A stretch of DNA of 6,306 bases, taken from Candidatus Hydrogenedentes bacterium UBA2224 (lineage in GTDB: Bacteria > Hydrogenedentota > Hydrogenedentia > Hydrogenedentales > SLHB01). Positions 1 through 6,145 of the stretch are shown here, in pieces. The notes under the pieces are model-generated. The model worked only from the letters and a program-made list of their open reading frames with translations, was not told the origin of the DNA and ran no database searches. Where the stretch lies: NCBI GenBank assembly GCA_002348185.1, contig DDYW01000101.1, positions 1-6,306 on the forward strand, given 5' to 3'. Made by a program: the position numbers and the translations under genes. Every line of letters begins with the position of its first letter. Positions within the stretch are counted from its first letter, which is position 1.

Positions 1-1
1 C

Positions 2-2734
2 CTCGCCGGCTATGAGCGGGACGAGCAGGCCGGCCGCCTGACACGAACGGAAGCGCAGGCGCGGGCGATTGCCGGCATCGAGACCCTGCGCTACGGCAGC
101 GACCGCAAGGATTACTTCTGGCTGCAGGACATGACCCCGCGGATCGTCATGCACCCGTACCGCATGGACCTGAACGGCCAGGACGTGTCCGGCTTCCGCG
201 ACCCGCGGGGCGCGGCGATCTTCCGGGAATTCGTTCGGGTCGTGCAGCGGGACGGCGAGGGGTACGCCCAGTACGTCTGGCAGTGGAACGACGATCCGAA
301 CCGCCTGGAGCCCAAGGAATCCTACGTGAAGGGGTTCGCGCCCTGGGGGTGGATTATCGGCACCGGCATCTACATCGAGGACGTCACCGGGGAGATCAAA
401 CGCATCGAGCGCCACCTGGCGCACACCTCGCTGCTCATTTCGATCGTCGTCGTGCTGCTGCTGGTCTACGTCATGTTCGAGAGCCTGCGCCTCGAGCGGG
501 AGCGCGCCGGCGCCGAGGAGAGCCTGCATGAATCGACGGAGCGCTACCGCTCGCTGGTCGAGGCGACCACGGAAGGCACGCTGCTGGTGATGGACGGCCG
601 CTGCCGGTACGCCAACCCGACCTTCCAGGAGATGCTCGGCGCCGGTCCGCGCGAGCTGGAGATGCTCGACCTGGCCGACCTCTTCCCGGACAGCAGGGAT
701 AACGAGAAGGCCTGGCAGCGCCTGCACGAGCTGCTGGCCGGCGGGGACCCGCGGGGCGGCTTCGACGCCGTCCTGCGGCGCCGCGACGGCAGCCTGCTGG
801 ACTGCGTGCTGTCGCCCAGCCGCATCGCCTTCGCCGAGCGCAACGGCTTCATCCTGCTCGCGCGACATGTCGCTCCCGCGCCGGACGACGATGCCGCGCA
901 GCTTCAGCATCGGGAGCACCTGCGTCAGGTGGTAGCCGAGATGCCCCTCGGCGTGTTTCGCGCCCGCGCGACCTCGCGCGGCGCCCTGGTGGCCTGCAAC
1001 CGGGCGACGACGGCGCTGCTCTCCACCTCCGACGGTGGCGAGAACCGCGCCATCTCGCTGGCCGACGTCTTTCCCACCCCGGCGCTGTACGAGGAGTTCC
1101 TCGCCGACCTGCAGCGCGACGGCACGGCCGAGCGCCGGCTGCACCTTGCCTCCCGCGAACCGAGCCGCCGCACGGTCGCCATCGTCGCCGCACTGGTTCG
1201 CGACGAGCACGGCAGCCCGCGCTTCCTCGACGGGGTGGTCGAGGACGTGACGGAGCGCGAGCAGCACGCCGCCGAGCTGGAGGCGACCGTCGAGCGCCTG
1301 CAAACCTCGCTGCTCTTCCTGCACGAACCGGTCAGCCGTGTCGGCCGCAGCGCCGTCTTCTGCGCGCTGGACACGCCCGTCCACACCGTCGCGGCGATGA
1401 TGACCGAGGCGCAGGCCAGCGCGGCGCTGGTGCAGTCGGAGAGCGGCGCCGTCATCGGCATTGTCACCGACGGCGACATCCGCCACCGCGTGGTCGCCGC
1501 CGAAGTCGGCCGTAAGGAGCCGGTCGCCCGCATCATGACCGCGCCGCTGGTGACCATCTCCGAGCGCGCGGAGATCTACCAGGCCCTGCTGCTGATGGAG
1601 CAGCGGCAGATGCAGCACCTGGCGGTAGAGGACGACACCGGGCGCGTCGTGGGGGTGATTCGCAACCAGGAGCTGATGCAATTCCGCAGCTACGGCCCCA
1701 TCGTCATTACCCGCGAGGTGGAGGGGGCGGCCGCCCCGGAGGACGTCGCGCGCGCGTGCCGGCGCGTGCCGGGCCTGGCGCGGGCGCTGCTCGACTCAGG
1801 CGGCCACCCGCACCTCGTCACGCGCATGATCTCCGCCGCCTGCAACGCCGCCACCGCGCGCCTGATCGCGCTGGCGGAGGAGGAGTTGGGCCCGTCCCCG
1901 GTTCCGTACGCCTTCCTGGCGCTGGGCAGCCAGGGGCGCGGGGAGATGACCCTGTCGAGCGACCAGGACAACGCCATCCTCTACCAGGATCCGGACGACG
2001 AGGAGACCGCGGCGTGCGCGGAGGCCTACCTGCTCGAGCTGGGCCGCTTCGTGTGCGGCTGGCTCGATCGCGCGGGGTATCCGCTGTGCATTGGCGAGGT
2101 GCTGGCACAGAATCAGCGCTGGTGCCGGCCGCTGTCGGCCTGGAAGCGGTATTTCACCGAATGGATCCAACTTGCTGAGCCGCAGCAGTTGCTGGAATTC
2201 ACCATCTTCTTCGACTTCCGCCCCGTGCACGGCGAGGCTGAGTTGGCGCGCGCGCTGCGCCGCCACCTGTTCGCGGAGTTGCGAAATCGCCCTGCCTTTT
2301 TCCCGCACTTCGCGCAAAACGCCCTGCTCTTCAAGCCGCCAGCGCGGCTCTTCGGCCGCCTGCTGGGCGCGGGCGAGCACGCCGGACACCTCGACCTGAA
2401 GGATGCGGTGATGCCCATCGTCAACTTTGCCCGGCTCTACGCGCTGCGCCAGGAGGCGGACGCCACCCACACCCTCGACCGCCTGCAGGCACTGGCGGAA
2501 GCCGGCGTCCTCACCGAAGCGAGCGGCCGCGAGATCGGCAATGCGTATGAGCTGCTCATGCGCCTCCGCCTGCGCCAGCAGTCCGCCGCCCTCGTCGCCG
2601 GCCAGGCCCCGGACAACGCCGTGCCCCTCCGCCGGCTCCTGCAGACCGAGCACACCCTGGTCAACCAGGCCTTCGCCGAAATCAGCGCCATCCAGCAGCG
2701 CATCAGCTACGATTTCCTCGGCGGCACCACATAG
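2..2734 (+). CDS. Membrane receptor-like Cache-PAS-PAS-CBS-CBS-DUF294 nucleotidyltransferase protein, 5' partial
   Basis: The reading frame is open from base 2, so the true start lies before the window. An internal ATG at 131 cuts through the Cache domain and is not the start. Visible residues (1 = codon 2-4): 1-128 a Cache_2-like sensor with YFWLQDM (38-44), IVMHP and GWIIGTGIYI; about 143-162 a transmembrane helix (LLISIVVVLLLVYVMF); a charged linker; PAS about 180-291; a more divergent PAS about 305-418; a CBS pair about 444-561 with GIVTDGDIRHR; then DUF294. The nucleotidyltransferase signature is GSQGRGE (642-648) followed by SDQDNAI, with metal-binding Asp 654 and 656 intact, then NQRWCRPLSAW and FFDFRP. 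The DUF294 C-terminal helical domain runs about 730-905. In known relatives DUF294 usually follows a cyclic-nucleotide-binding domain and CBS pair and resembles the GlnD nucleotidyltransferase. Substrate and partner are unknown. Expected topology: periplasmic Cache, cytoplasmic remainder. No frameshift is seen. Confidence 0.93.
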   Translation, partial: LAGYERDEQAGRLTRTEAQARAIAGIETLRYGSDRKDYFWLQDMTPRIVMHPYRMDLNGQDVSGFRDPRGAAIFREFVRVVQRDGEGYAQYVWQWNDDPNRLEPKESYVKGFAPWGWIIGTGIYIEDVTGEIKRIERHLAHTSLLISIVVVLLLVYVMFESLRLERERAGAEESLHESTERYRSLVEATTEGTLLVMDGRCRYANPTFQEMLGAGPRELEMLDLADLFPDSRDNEKAWQRLHELLAGGDPRGGFDAVLRRRDGSLLDCVLSPSRIAFAERNGFILLARHVAPAPDDDAAQLQHREHLRQVVAEMPLGVFRARATSRGALVACNRATTALLSTSDGGENRAISLADVFPTPALYEEFLADLQRDGTAERRLHLASREPSRRTVAIVAALVRDEHGSPRFLDGVVEDVTEREQHAAELEATVERLQTSLLFLHEPVSRVGRSAVFCALDTPVHTVAAMMTEAQASAALVQSESGAVIGIVTDGDIRHRVVAAEVGRKEPVARIMTAPLVTISERAEIYQALLLMEQRQMQHLAVEDDTGRVVGVIRNQELMQFRSYGPIVITREVEGAAAPEDVARACRRVPGLARALLDSGGHPHLVTRMISAACNAATARLIALAEEELGPSPVPYAFLALGSQGRGEMTLSSDQDNAILYQDPDDEETAACAEAYLLELGRFVCGWLDRAGYPLCIGEVLAQNQRWCRPLSAWKRYFTEWIQLAEPQQLLEFTIFFDFRPVHGEAELARALRRHLFAELRNRPAFFPHFAQNALLFKPPARLFGRLLGAGEHAGHLDLKDAVMPIVNFARLYALRQEADATHTLDRLQALAEAGVLTEASGREIGNAYELLMRLRLRQQSAALVAGQAPDNAVPLRRLLQTEHTLVNQAFAEISAIQQRISYDFLGGTT

Positions 2735-2750
2735 GCGCATACGCTGACTA

Positions 2751-2867
2751 GTGCTCGACGTCCGGCCCATTTGGCCCCTTCAGCTTCGGGCACCCGGCGA
2801 TAACCGTAATTACCGGCTGACGGTCAACAAAGACGGACGGCAGATTGAAAAACGCTGCACCTGGTAA
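2751..2867 (+). pseudogene. Possible coding remnant, 38 codons, unrecognised
   Basis: An open frame from GTG (2751) to TAA (2865-2867) reads like protein, with stretches such as LRAPGDNRNYRLTVNKDG. There is no ribosome binding site before the GTG, and an in-frame TGA lies just upstream at 2745-2747. The residue mix looks more like the C-terminal tail of a beta-rich protein than random antisense translation. It could be debris of a decayed gene or chance. No family is recognised. Confidence 0.15.
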
Positions 2868-2908
2868 AGAAAACGGAACAACTTCAGCATCGTGCTGACG
2901 GGAGATCG

Positions 2909-3001
2909 TTAATTCAAGGCCAGGATAACTCGCGCTCGGCAGGCTGGAGGATCCGCACGCGCATCAGTCTTCATACTTTCGGTTGATATCGGAAAAGACA
3001 T
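2909..3001 (-). CDS. Possible 30-residue small ORF downstream of the TIM-barrel gene
   Basis: On the minus strand an ATG at 3001 is followed by 30 codons and a TAA at 2911-2909. The only reason to list it is the leader: GAGGAAGG lies just upstream (3011-3004), starting 2 nt after the TAA stop of the TIM-barrel gene, with the ATG 12 nt after that stop. This spacing would suit translational coupling. The peptide begins MSFPISTESMKTDARADPP and has no hydrophobic segment or motif. A chance ORF is at least as likely. Confidence 0.15.
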   Translation of the reverse strand: MSFPISTESMKTDARADPPACRARVILALN

Positions 3002-3013
3002 TGCCTTCCTCAA

Positions 3014-4690
3014 TTAGCCCAAATAATCGCCGGGCTTGACGTACCGCACCTCTACCTCCACCGGGCCCAGCCAGAGCTCGCGGGGACCGGTCAACTGCGG
3101 GTCGGGTTCGAGCATGCGCACGGTCAGCGCGTTCATGCCATAGCGCGGCAGCGGCCCGTATGTCAGCTCGAAGGTCATGTGCCGGGTCCAGTTGCGGTAG
3201 ACTTCTTCTCCGGTTGTTGGATTGGTGACGACGGCATCGCGGGCGACCGCCTGTGGGACGATCGGCTCGCCGTTGAGCAGGAATTCGACGCGGTCCAGCC
3301 GGCTCCAGATGCTGTGCCAGGCGTTCAACTCGTTGATCCACGGGGTGCGGAGCTGGAACGCCATGCGCAGCCGCACGCGCTCCAGGTCGCCGCAGTTGGC
3401 GGATTCCTGCAGGGCGTCGCTGACCTGGAAGGTCATCTCGACACCGGTCCGCTCATCCGGCTTATCGGAAGACCAGACCAGGTGCCAGTCCTCGACACAT
3501 CCCCAGCCGAGGGCATAAATCTTGTCCCGCCGCTCGATGCAGTCCGGATCGCCGACCTCCAGCAGGTGCGGGTAGGCGGCGGCGGCCGGGCCGGGATACA
3601 CCTTCAACCAGTGGCCCGAGTCGTTGAAGAACAGCACGCCGTCCACCCCCTGGTGGTAGTAATTCAGGCAGGCCGCGCGCAGGTATTCGATGCGGCCGTA
3701 GCGGGCGGTGTGGTTGTAATCGTAGTTGATGGAATCGTAGGCCACGTAGACGCGCGTACTGGCATCGCGCGCCGCCGCCACCAGGGGGCGCAGGTCGTTG
3801 TGATACCCGTTGAACTGCCAGCCGCCGCTGGCCAGGTGATCGACCAGCCCCTCGCGCATCCAGGCGGCCCAATTCAGCCCGATGTCCGCGCAGGCGCCGG
3901 GGTGGGGGACATGCGCCATGATGCGCACCGGCCGCCCCTTCTCCGCGAAGATCGGCGCCAGCCGGGTCCGCAATTCGCGCAGGAAGGCGGTGAGCAGCTC
4001 CGGCTGCTCCTGCCCCGTCGGGAAATACGGCGGGCAGCGGGTGAAGTCGATTTCGACCCCATCCACATCGTAACAGGCCGCGCCCGCCAGCATCGGCGCC
4101 ATCATGTGCTCGTGCACTTCGGGATAGGTGAAGTCGAGGGAGGCCAGCGGGCGCGTAGCGTGATTGCCCACCTCCAGGCCTTCGCCTTTGCCCACGGTCA
4201 TTTCCTTGTGGTCGAGCCACCAGCGCGGGTGCTCCTCCCAGGTCCCGTGATGGAAGTCGTTCAGGCGGAAGGCCAGGTAGAAATCCATGCCGCGTGCCCG
4301 CGCGCACTCCGCCGCCAGGTCCACGACGTCTGCCCCCTGCTTCCACAGCTCGTGCACCGTGCCGTAGCGCCGCCGCTGCCCCTCGTCGTGGTACAGGTCG
4401 TGCCCCGGGCGGATCTTCTCCATGAACAGGCCCATGGGGCGGCCTTGCGCGTCGATATACTCATAAGGCGAGGGATCGAGGTAATCGCGCCACATCCGCG
4501 GCATATCGTACGGCCCGCCCAGGTAGGTGTGCCCCAGCCAGGAGAGGCAATCCACCTGCGTGCGCGCCAGCGGCAGCACCGCCTTGCGCAGCATGTTCTC
4601 CGGGGTGATCGGGAAATCCATGTATTGCAGCGCGTGGCCGACTTCGTGGTAGATGATGCGATATTTCGGCGTTTCGTCGCTCATGGGCAT
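3014..4690 (-). CDS. Putative glycoside hydrolase-like (GHL10-type) TIM-barrel protein
   Basis: This 558-residue protein has no signal peptide or membrane segment and is probably cytoplasmic. Residues about 10-390 read as a TIM barrel: first strand KYRIIYH (9-15), then TQVDCLSWLG (44-53), a strand YLAFRLNDFHHG (138-149), VDGVEIDFTRCPPYF (209-223) and a late strand GVDGVLFFNDSG (348-358). The VDGVEIDF strand resembles the core of GHL10 / family-10-like glycosylhydrolases, making Glu213 and Asp215 catalytic candidates (inference). Residues about 415-558 are beta-rich with FLLNGEPI and LWLGPVEVEVRY and probably form an accessory beta-sandwich. The substrate is unknown. The gene follows the secreted-protein gene at 4751-5350 with a 60-bp gap, same strand, suggesting an operon. 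The ATG at 4690 has no well-spaced ribosome site. ATG 4684 is another option, and a GGAGGAAGG at 4720-4712 would fit an ATT start at 4705. Confidence 0.85.
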   Translation of the reverse strand: MPMSDETPKYRIIYHEVGHALQYMDFPITPENMLRKAVLPLARTQVDCLSWLGHTYLGGPYDMPRMWRDYLDPSPYEYIDAQGRPMGLFMEKIRPGHDLYHDEGQRRRYGTVHELWKQGADVVDLAAECARARGMDFYLAFRLNDFHHGTWEEHPRWWLDHKEMTVGKGEGLEVGNHATRPLASLDFTYPEVHEHMMAPMLAGAACYDVDGVEIDFTRCPPYFPTGQEQPELLTAFLRELRTRLAPIFAEKGRPVRIMAHVPHPGACADIGLNWAAWMREGLVDHLASGGWQFNGYHNDLRPLVAAARDASTRVYVAYDSINYDYNHTARYGRIEYLRAACLNYYHQGVDGVLFFNDSGHWLKVYPGPAAAAYPHLLEVGDPDCIERRDKIYALGWGCVEDWHLVWSSDKPDERTGVEMTFQVSDALQESANCGDLERVRLRMAFQLRTPWINELNAWHSIWSRLDRVEFLLNGEPIVPQAVARDAVVTNPTTGEEVYRNWTRHMTFELTYGPLPRYGMNALTVRMLEPDPQLTGPRELWLGPVEVEVRYVKPGDYLG

Positions 4691-4711
4691 GTTGTTCGCT
4701 GCAATGCCCGG

Positions 4712-4720
4712 CCTTCCTCC
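4712..4720 (-). promoter_or_regulatory. Strong Shine-Dalgarno that does not match the ATG start
   Basis: On the minus strand GGAGGAAGG ends 21 nt before the first ATG (4690) of the TIM-barrel gene, too far for normal use. It lies 6 nt before an in-frame ATT at 4705-4703. The frame is open back to a TAG at 4750-4748, so an ATT start would add five residues. Alternatively the site is unused or the spacing is unusual. Confidence 0.45.
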
Positions 4721-4750
4721 CGCTATCTCACATCGCCAATACGGTCGCTA

Positions 4751-5350
4751 TCATTTCGTAAAGTGAATCTTGACCGCGTTCGAGCGAAACAGCGTGGCCC
4801 GGCTGAATTGCTGATAAAACTCTCCCGGCACGGGTTTGTCGTCGGACGGCCGCGGCGCCATGGTAAAGGCCTTGAAATAGATCATCTGCAGGTAATAATC
4901 GCCCGCGGGGAGTTTCCGTGAGGAAGAGGCGGGATTATAGCCGGCGGTAAAGGTCAGTTTCGTACCGACATAGCAGTCCGTTGGAATGAAGGTCCAATCC
5001 CCCGCCGTGACGCTCCGGCGCGAGCCGCCTTGCCAGGTAAGCAGGTCGGCGACGTACTGCTTATTGCTGTCGTAGATGGCCAGTTGCGCCGGCTTCGGGA
5101 TCAGGCGTTGAAAGAACGGATTAAAGAAATATTCGCCGCTGCTGGTGTTGTAGAAGCGAATATTGACGGCAAATCGTTCCCCGAGTTTGATGGTGGGTTT
5201 ATCTACCGACAGCACGGCATAGCCGGTGGCCAGCGGTTGTTTCTCATGAAACGGCTCCGCCGGCGTGCCTTGTGCGGACGAGATCCGACCGTTGCTCACC
5301 AGCAGTATGGCAGCCAGCGCGAGGAGTGCGACGAAAGAAAACCAGCGCAT
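4751..5350 (-). CDS. Exported beta-rich protein of unknown function
   Basis: The 199-residue product starts with a textbook Sec signal peptide: short basic n-region (MRW), hydrophobic core FVALLALAAILLV (6-18), and a likely signal peptidase I site after SSA (24-26), before QG. There is no lipobox. The mature part of about 173 residues alternates beta-strand-like segments, including LSVDKPTIKLGERFAVNIRF, PAQLAIYDSNKQYVADLLTW and LPAGDYYLQMIYFKAF. This suggests one or two Ig-like or BsuPI-like beta-sandwich domains, but I do not recognise a family. A single Cys lies in PTDCYVG. The start is fixed by an AAGGAGG 7 nt upstream. It precedes the TIM-barrel gene by 60 bp on the same strand and is likely cotranscribed. 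Base composition is unlike the neighbours: 5101-5220 is 57 of 120 G+C, against 50 of 60 at 1741-1800 and 45 of 60 at 3841-3900, so recent acquisition is possible. Confidence 0.88.
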   Translation of the reverse strand: MRWFSFVALLALAAILLVSNGRISSAQGTPAEPFHEKQPLATGYAVLSVDKPTIKLGERFAVNIRFYNTSSGEYFFNPFFQRLIPKPAQLAIYDSNKQYVADLLTWQGGSRRSVTAGDWTFIPTDCYVGTKLTFTAGYNPASSSRKLPAGDYYLQMIYFKAFTMAPRPSDDKPVPGEFYQQFSRATLFRSNAVKIHFTK

Positions 5351-5357
5351 GGGGATT

Positions 5358-5364
5358 CCTCCTT
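5358..5364 (-). promoter_or_regulatory. Consensus ribosome binding site of the secreted-protein gene
   Basis: AAGGAGG on the minus strand, with a 7-nt spacer to the ATG at 5350. It is a full anti-Shine-Dalgarno match and supports the chosen start. Confidence 0.9.
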
Positions 5365-5426
5365 ATGAATCGCAGACGTTTATCCTGTTGACGGCATGCG
5401 CGCCGGAAATGTTCCCGCGAGTGTTG

Positions 5427-5460
5427 CATATACTTTGTGGTTTCAAAACAGTTTCTTATA
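5427..5460 (-). promoter_or_regulatory. A+T-rich upstream stretch with -10-like hexamers
   Basis: The minus strand carries TATAAG (5460-5455) and TATATG (5432-5427) in the only A+T-rich stretch before the operon start at 5350. Neither has a convincing -35 box at 16-18 nt, so this is only a plausible promoter location. The distal hexamer touches the end of the repeat array, so the array could affect or supply promoter elements. Confidence 0.2.
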
Positions 5461-5509
5461 TCATTTGTGTCCGATTAGACTCGCTTTACCTGGTTACGGA
5501 CAGAAGACG

Positions 5510-5560
5510 GGAAGGCTGGATGCATGAATCCGCCCGTAGCCGCACCCTTTACGGGTGCGG
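5510..5560 (+). repeat. Outer arm, left copy, with GTAG-hairpin (REP-like)
   Basis: Bases 5510-5555 match the reverse complement of 6130-6175 at 44 of 46 positions. The inner part is a hairpin: CCGCACCC (5540-5547), loop TTTAC, GGGTGCGG (5553-5560), an 8-bp perfect stem. The tetranucleotide GTAG (5536-5539) abuts its 5' foot, the arrangement known in REP elements mobilised by RAYT transposases. A second, mutually exclusive stem is possible: CCCGTA (5533-5538) with TACGGG (5550-5555). Further left only CATTTGTGT (5462-5470) is shared with the other outer arm (6199-6207). Confidence 0.75.
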
Positions 5561-5565
5561 TGAGG

Positions 5566-5639
5566 TAATACCAATTGCATTTGTTCCGGCCCTGAAAGGG
5601 CCACGGACTTTAGCCCAGGGTCGCGACCCTGGGGAAAGG
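5566..5639 (+). repeat. First inverted pair, left arm
   Basis: About 67 of 74 positions match the reverse complement of 5761-5833. The arm starts TAATACCAATTGC and carries two hairpins: GGCCC-TGAAA-GGGCC (5588-5602) and a perfect 20-bp palindrome at 5614-5633 centred on TCGCGA. Four of the mismatches to the partner arm fall in that palindrome and are pairwise compensatory. Confidence 0.9.
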
Positions 5640-5760
5640 TGACCGCTAAAACACCTGCGCCCTGAAGGGGCGCCGGGCATGATATGCGCCCGGTTCTCGA
5701 AGACAACGTTGATCATCACTCCCGCCGCCCTGCAGGGCGGAACAGCTTCGTTCCCGGTTG
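5640..5760. repeat. Hairpin-rich spacer of the first inverted pair
   Basis: The 121 bp between the two arms contain three further hairpins: GCGCCC-TGAAG-GGGCGC (5657-5673); CCGGGC with GCCCGG (5673-5693), whose interior also offers GCAT-GAT-ATGC (5677-5687); and the perfect 16-bp palindrome CCGCCCTGCAGGGCGG (5725-5740). The CCCTGAAGGGG and CCCTGCAGGG cores resemble the CCCTGAAAGGG hairpin of the arms, so the spacer looks built from the same kind of unit. Confidence 0.75.
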
Positions 5761-5833
5761 CCTTTCCCGGGGTTGCAACCCCGGGCTAAAGTCCGTGGCC
5801 CTTTCAGGGCCGGAACAAACGCAATTGGTATAA
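5761..5833 (-). repeat. First inverted pair, right arm
   Basis: Inverted copy of 5566-5639 with six substitutions and one single-base indel. It holds the perfect 20-bp palindrome at 5766-5785, centred on TTGCAA, and GGCCC-TTTCA-GGGCC at 5797-5811. Its outer end reads TTATACCAATTGC on the minus strand. Confidence 0.9.
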
Positions 5834-5879
5834 GCCTGTATGCATAGCCTGACCGCACGACGCCATACATACAGGCTTA
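5831..5879. repeat. 12-bp stem hairpin between the two inverted pairs
   Basis: TAAGCCTGTATG (5831-5842) pairs perfectly with CATACAGGCTTA (5868-5879) across a 25-nt loop. A slipped register is possible, because CATA is repeated at 5864-5871. It begins on the last bases of the preceding arm, so the two elements abut or overlap by 3 bp. No T tract follows on either side. Confidence 0.75.
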
Positions 5880-5884
5880 CCGAA

Positions 5885-5991
5885 CCGCACCTGTAAAGGG
5901 CTTATCTTTATACACATCTCGTTTTTCGATCACGGCGCTGTTTTCGCCGGCCCGCCCCGGCGATCAAATCGCCGGGCTCTCCTTAGACGCC
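5885..5991 (+). repeat. Second inverted pair, left arm
   Basis: Aligns over its whole length with the reverse complement of 6039-6145, at very roughly 80% identity by eye. The best blocks are CTTTATACACAT, CGTTTTTCG, TCACGGCGCTG and CCCGCCCCGGC. It contains the hairpin CCCGGCGAT-CAA-ATCGCCGGG (5956-5976) and a competing stem GCCGG (5946-5950) / CCGGC (5957-5961). The small hairpin near the outer end reads CCTGTAAAGGG here, where the partner reads CCCTTTACGGG in the same orientation. Confidence 0.8.
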
Positions 5992-6041
5992 TCCTGCAAG
6001 GAGGCTGTTGATGCTGATGCCTGAAGCCGGATTGATCCGGC
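5989..6041. repeat. Centre of the second inverted pair, two hairpins
   Basis: Two stem-loops occupy the turn between the arms: GCCTCCT-GCA-AGGAGGC (5989-6005) and GCCGGA-TTGA-TCCGGC (6026-6041). Between them TGATGC is repeated directly (TGATGCTGATGC, 6009-6020). Confidence 0.7.
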
Positions 6042-6145
6042 GTCTTAGACTAGCCCGGCCTTTGAAGGCCGGGGCGGGCGGGTGGGAACCAGCGCCGTGA
6101 CCGAAAAACGAAATGTGTATAAAGATGAGCCCGTAAAGGGTGCGG
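6039..6145 (-). repeat. Second inverted pair, right arm
   Basis: Inverted partner of 5885-5991. Its equivalent of the 5956-5976 hairpin is CCCGGCCT-TTGA-AGGCCGGG (6054-6073), where two base pairs differ from the left copy on both sides of the stem. The outer end overlaps the outer arm copy at 6130-6210. Confidence 0.8.

Larger units (their letters stand above)
2735..3013. other. Convergent intergenic region, no clear gene or terminator
   Basis: This 279-bp gap separates the ends of the plus-strand receptor gene and the minus-strand TIM-barrel gene. A bidirectional terminator would be expected here, but I see no G+C-rich hairpin followed by a T tract on either strand. The best hairpin is TCAGCA-TCG-TGCTGA at 2884-2898, which has no T run after it. 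The stretch is less G+C-rich than the flanking genes and holds two weak open frames, listed separately. It shows no resemblance to the repeat array at 5459-6210. Confidence 0.6.

Noticed and set aside
1796..2770. 324-codon minus-strand open frame
   Set aside because: Antisense shadow of the DUF294 region, which carries intact catalytic motifs on the plus strand.
2884..2898. Hairpin TCAGCA-TCG-TGCTGA as an intrinsic terminator
   Set aside because: The stem is only 6 bp, half of it A-T, and no T tract follows on either strand.
2964..3341. 125-codon minus-strand ORF ending EEGNVFSDINRKYED
   Set aside because: Most of it is an alternative frame of the TIM-barrel gene with Arg/Pro-rich shadow composition. 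Only the last 15-18 codons look natural, and the TIM-barrel frame ends plausibly by itself.
4634..4648. HEVGH, a perfect HEXXH zinc-protease motif at residues 15-19 of the TIM-barrel protein
   Set aside because: It falls at the expected first beta-strand and loop of a TIM barrel. No third zinc ligand or gluzincin/metzincin context follows, and the rest of the protein is barrel plus beta-sandwich. Most likely coincidence.
3179..4921. 580-codon plus-strand open frame
   Set aside because: It lies antisense to the TIM-barrel gene and runs into the secreted-protein gene. Its composition (many Val, Arg, His, Gly, Ala with no domain motif) is typical of the antisense of a high-G+C gene, and the minus-strand frames have clear domain motifs.
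5265..5642. 125-codon plus-strand ORF
   Set aside because: It is antisense to the signal peptide of the secreted protein, then crosses the upstream region and two repeat units. The mixed origin and lack of motifs argue against a gene.
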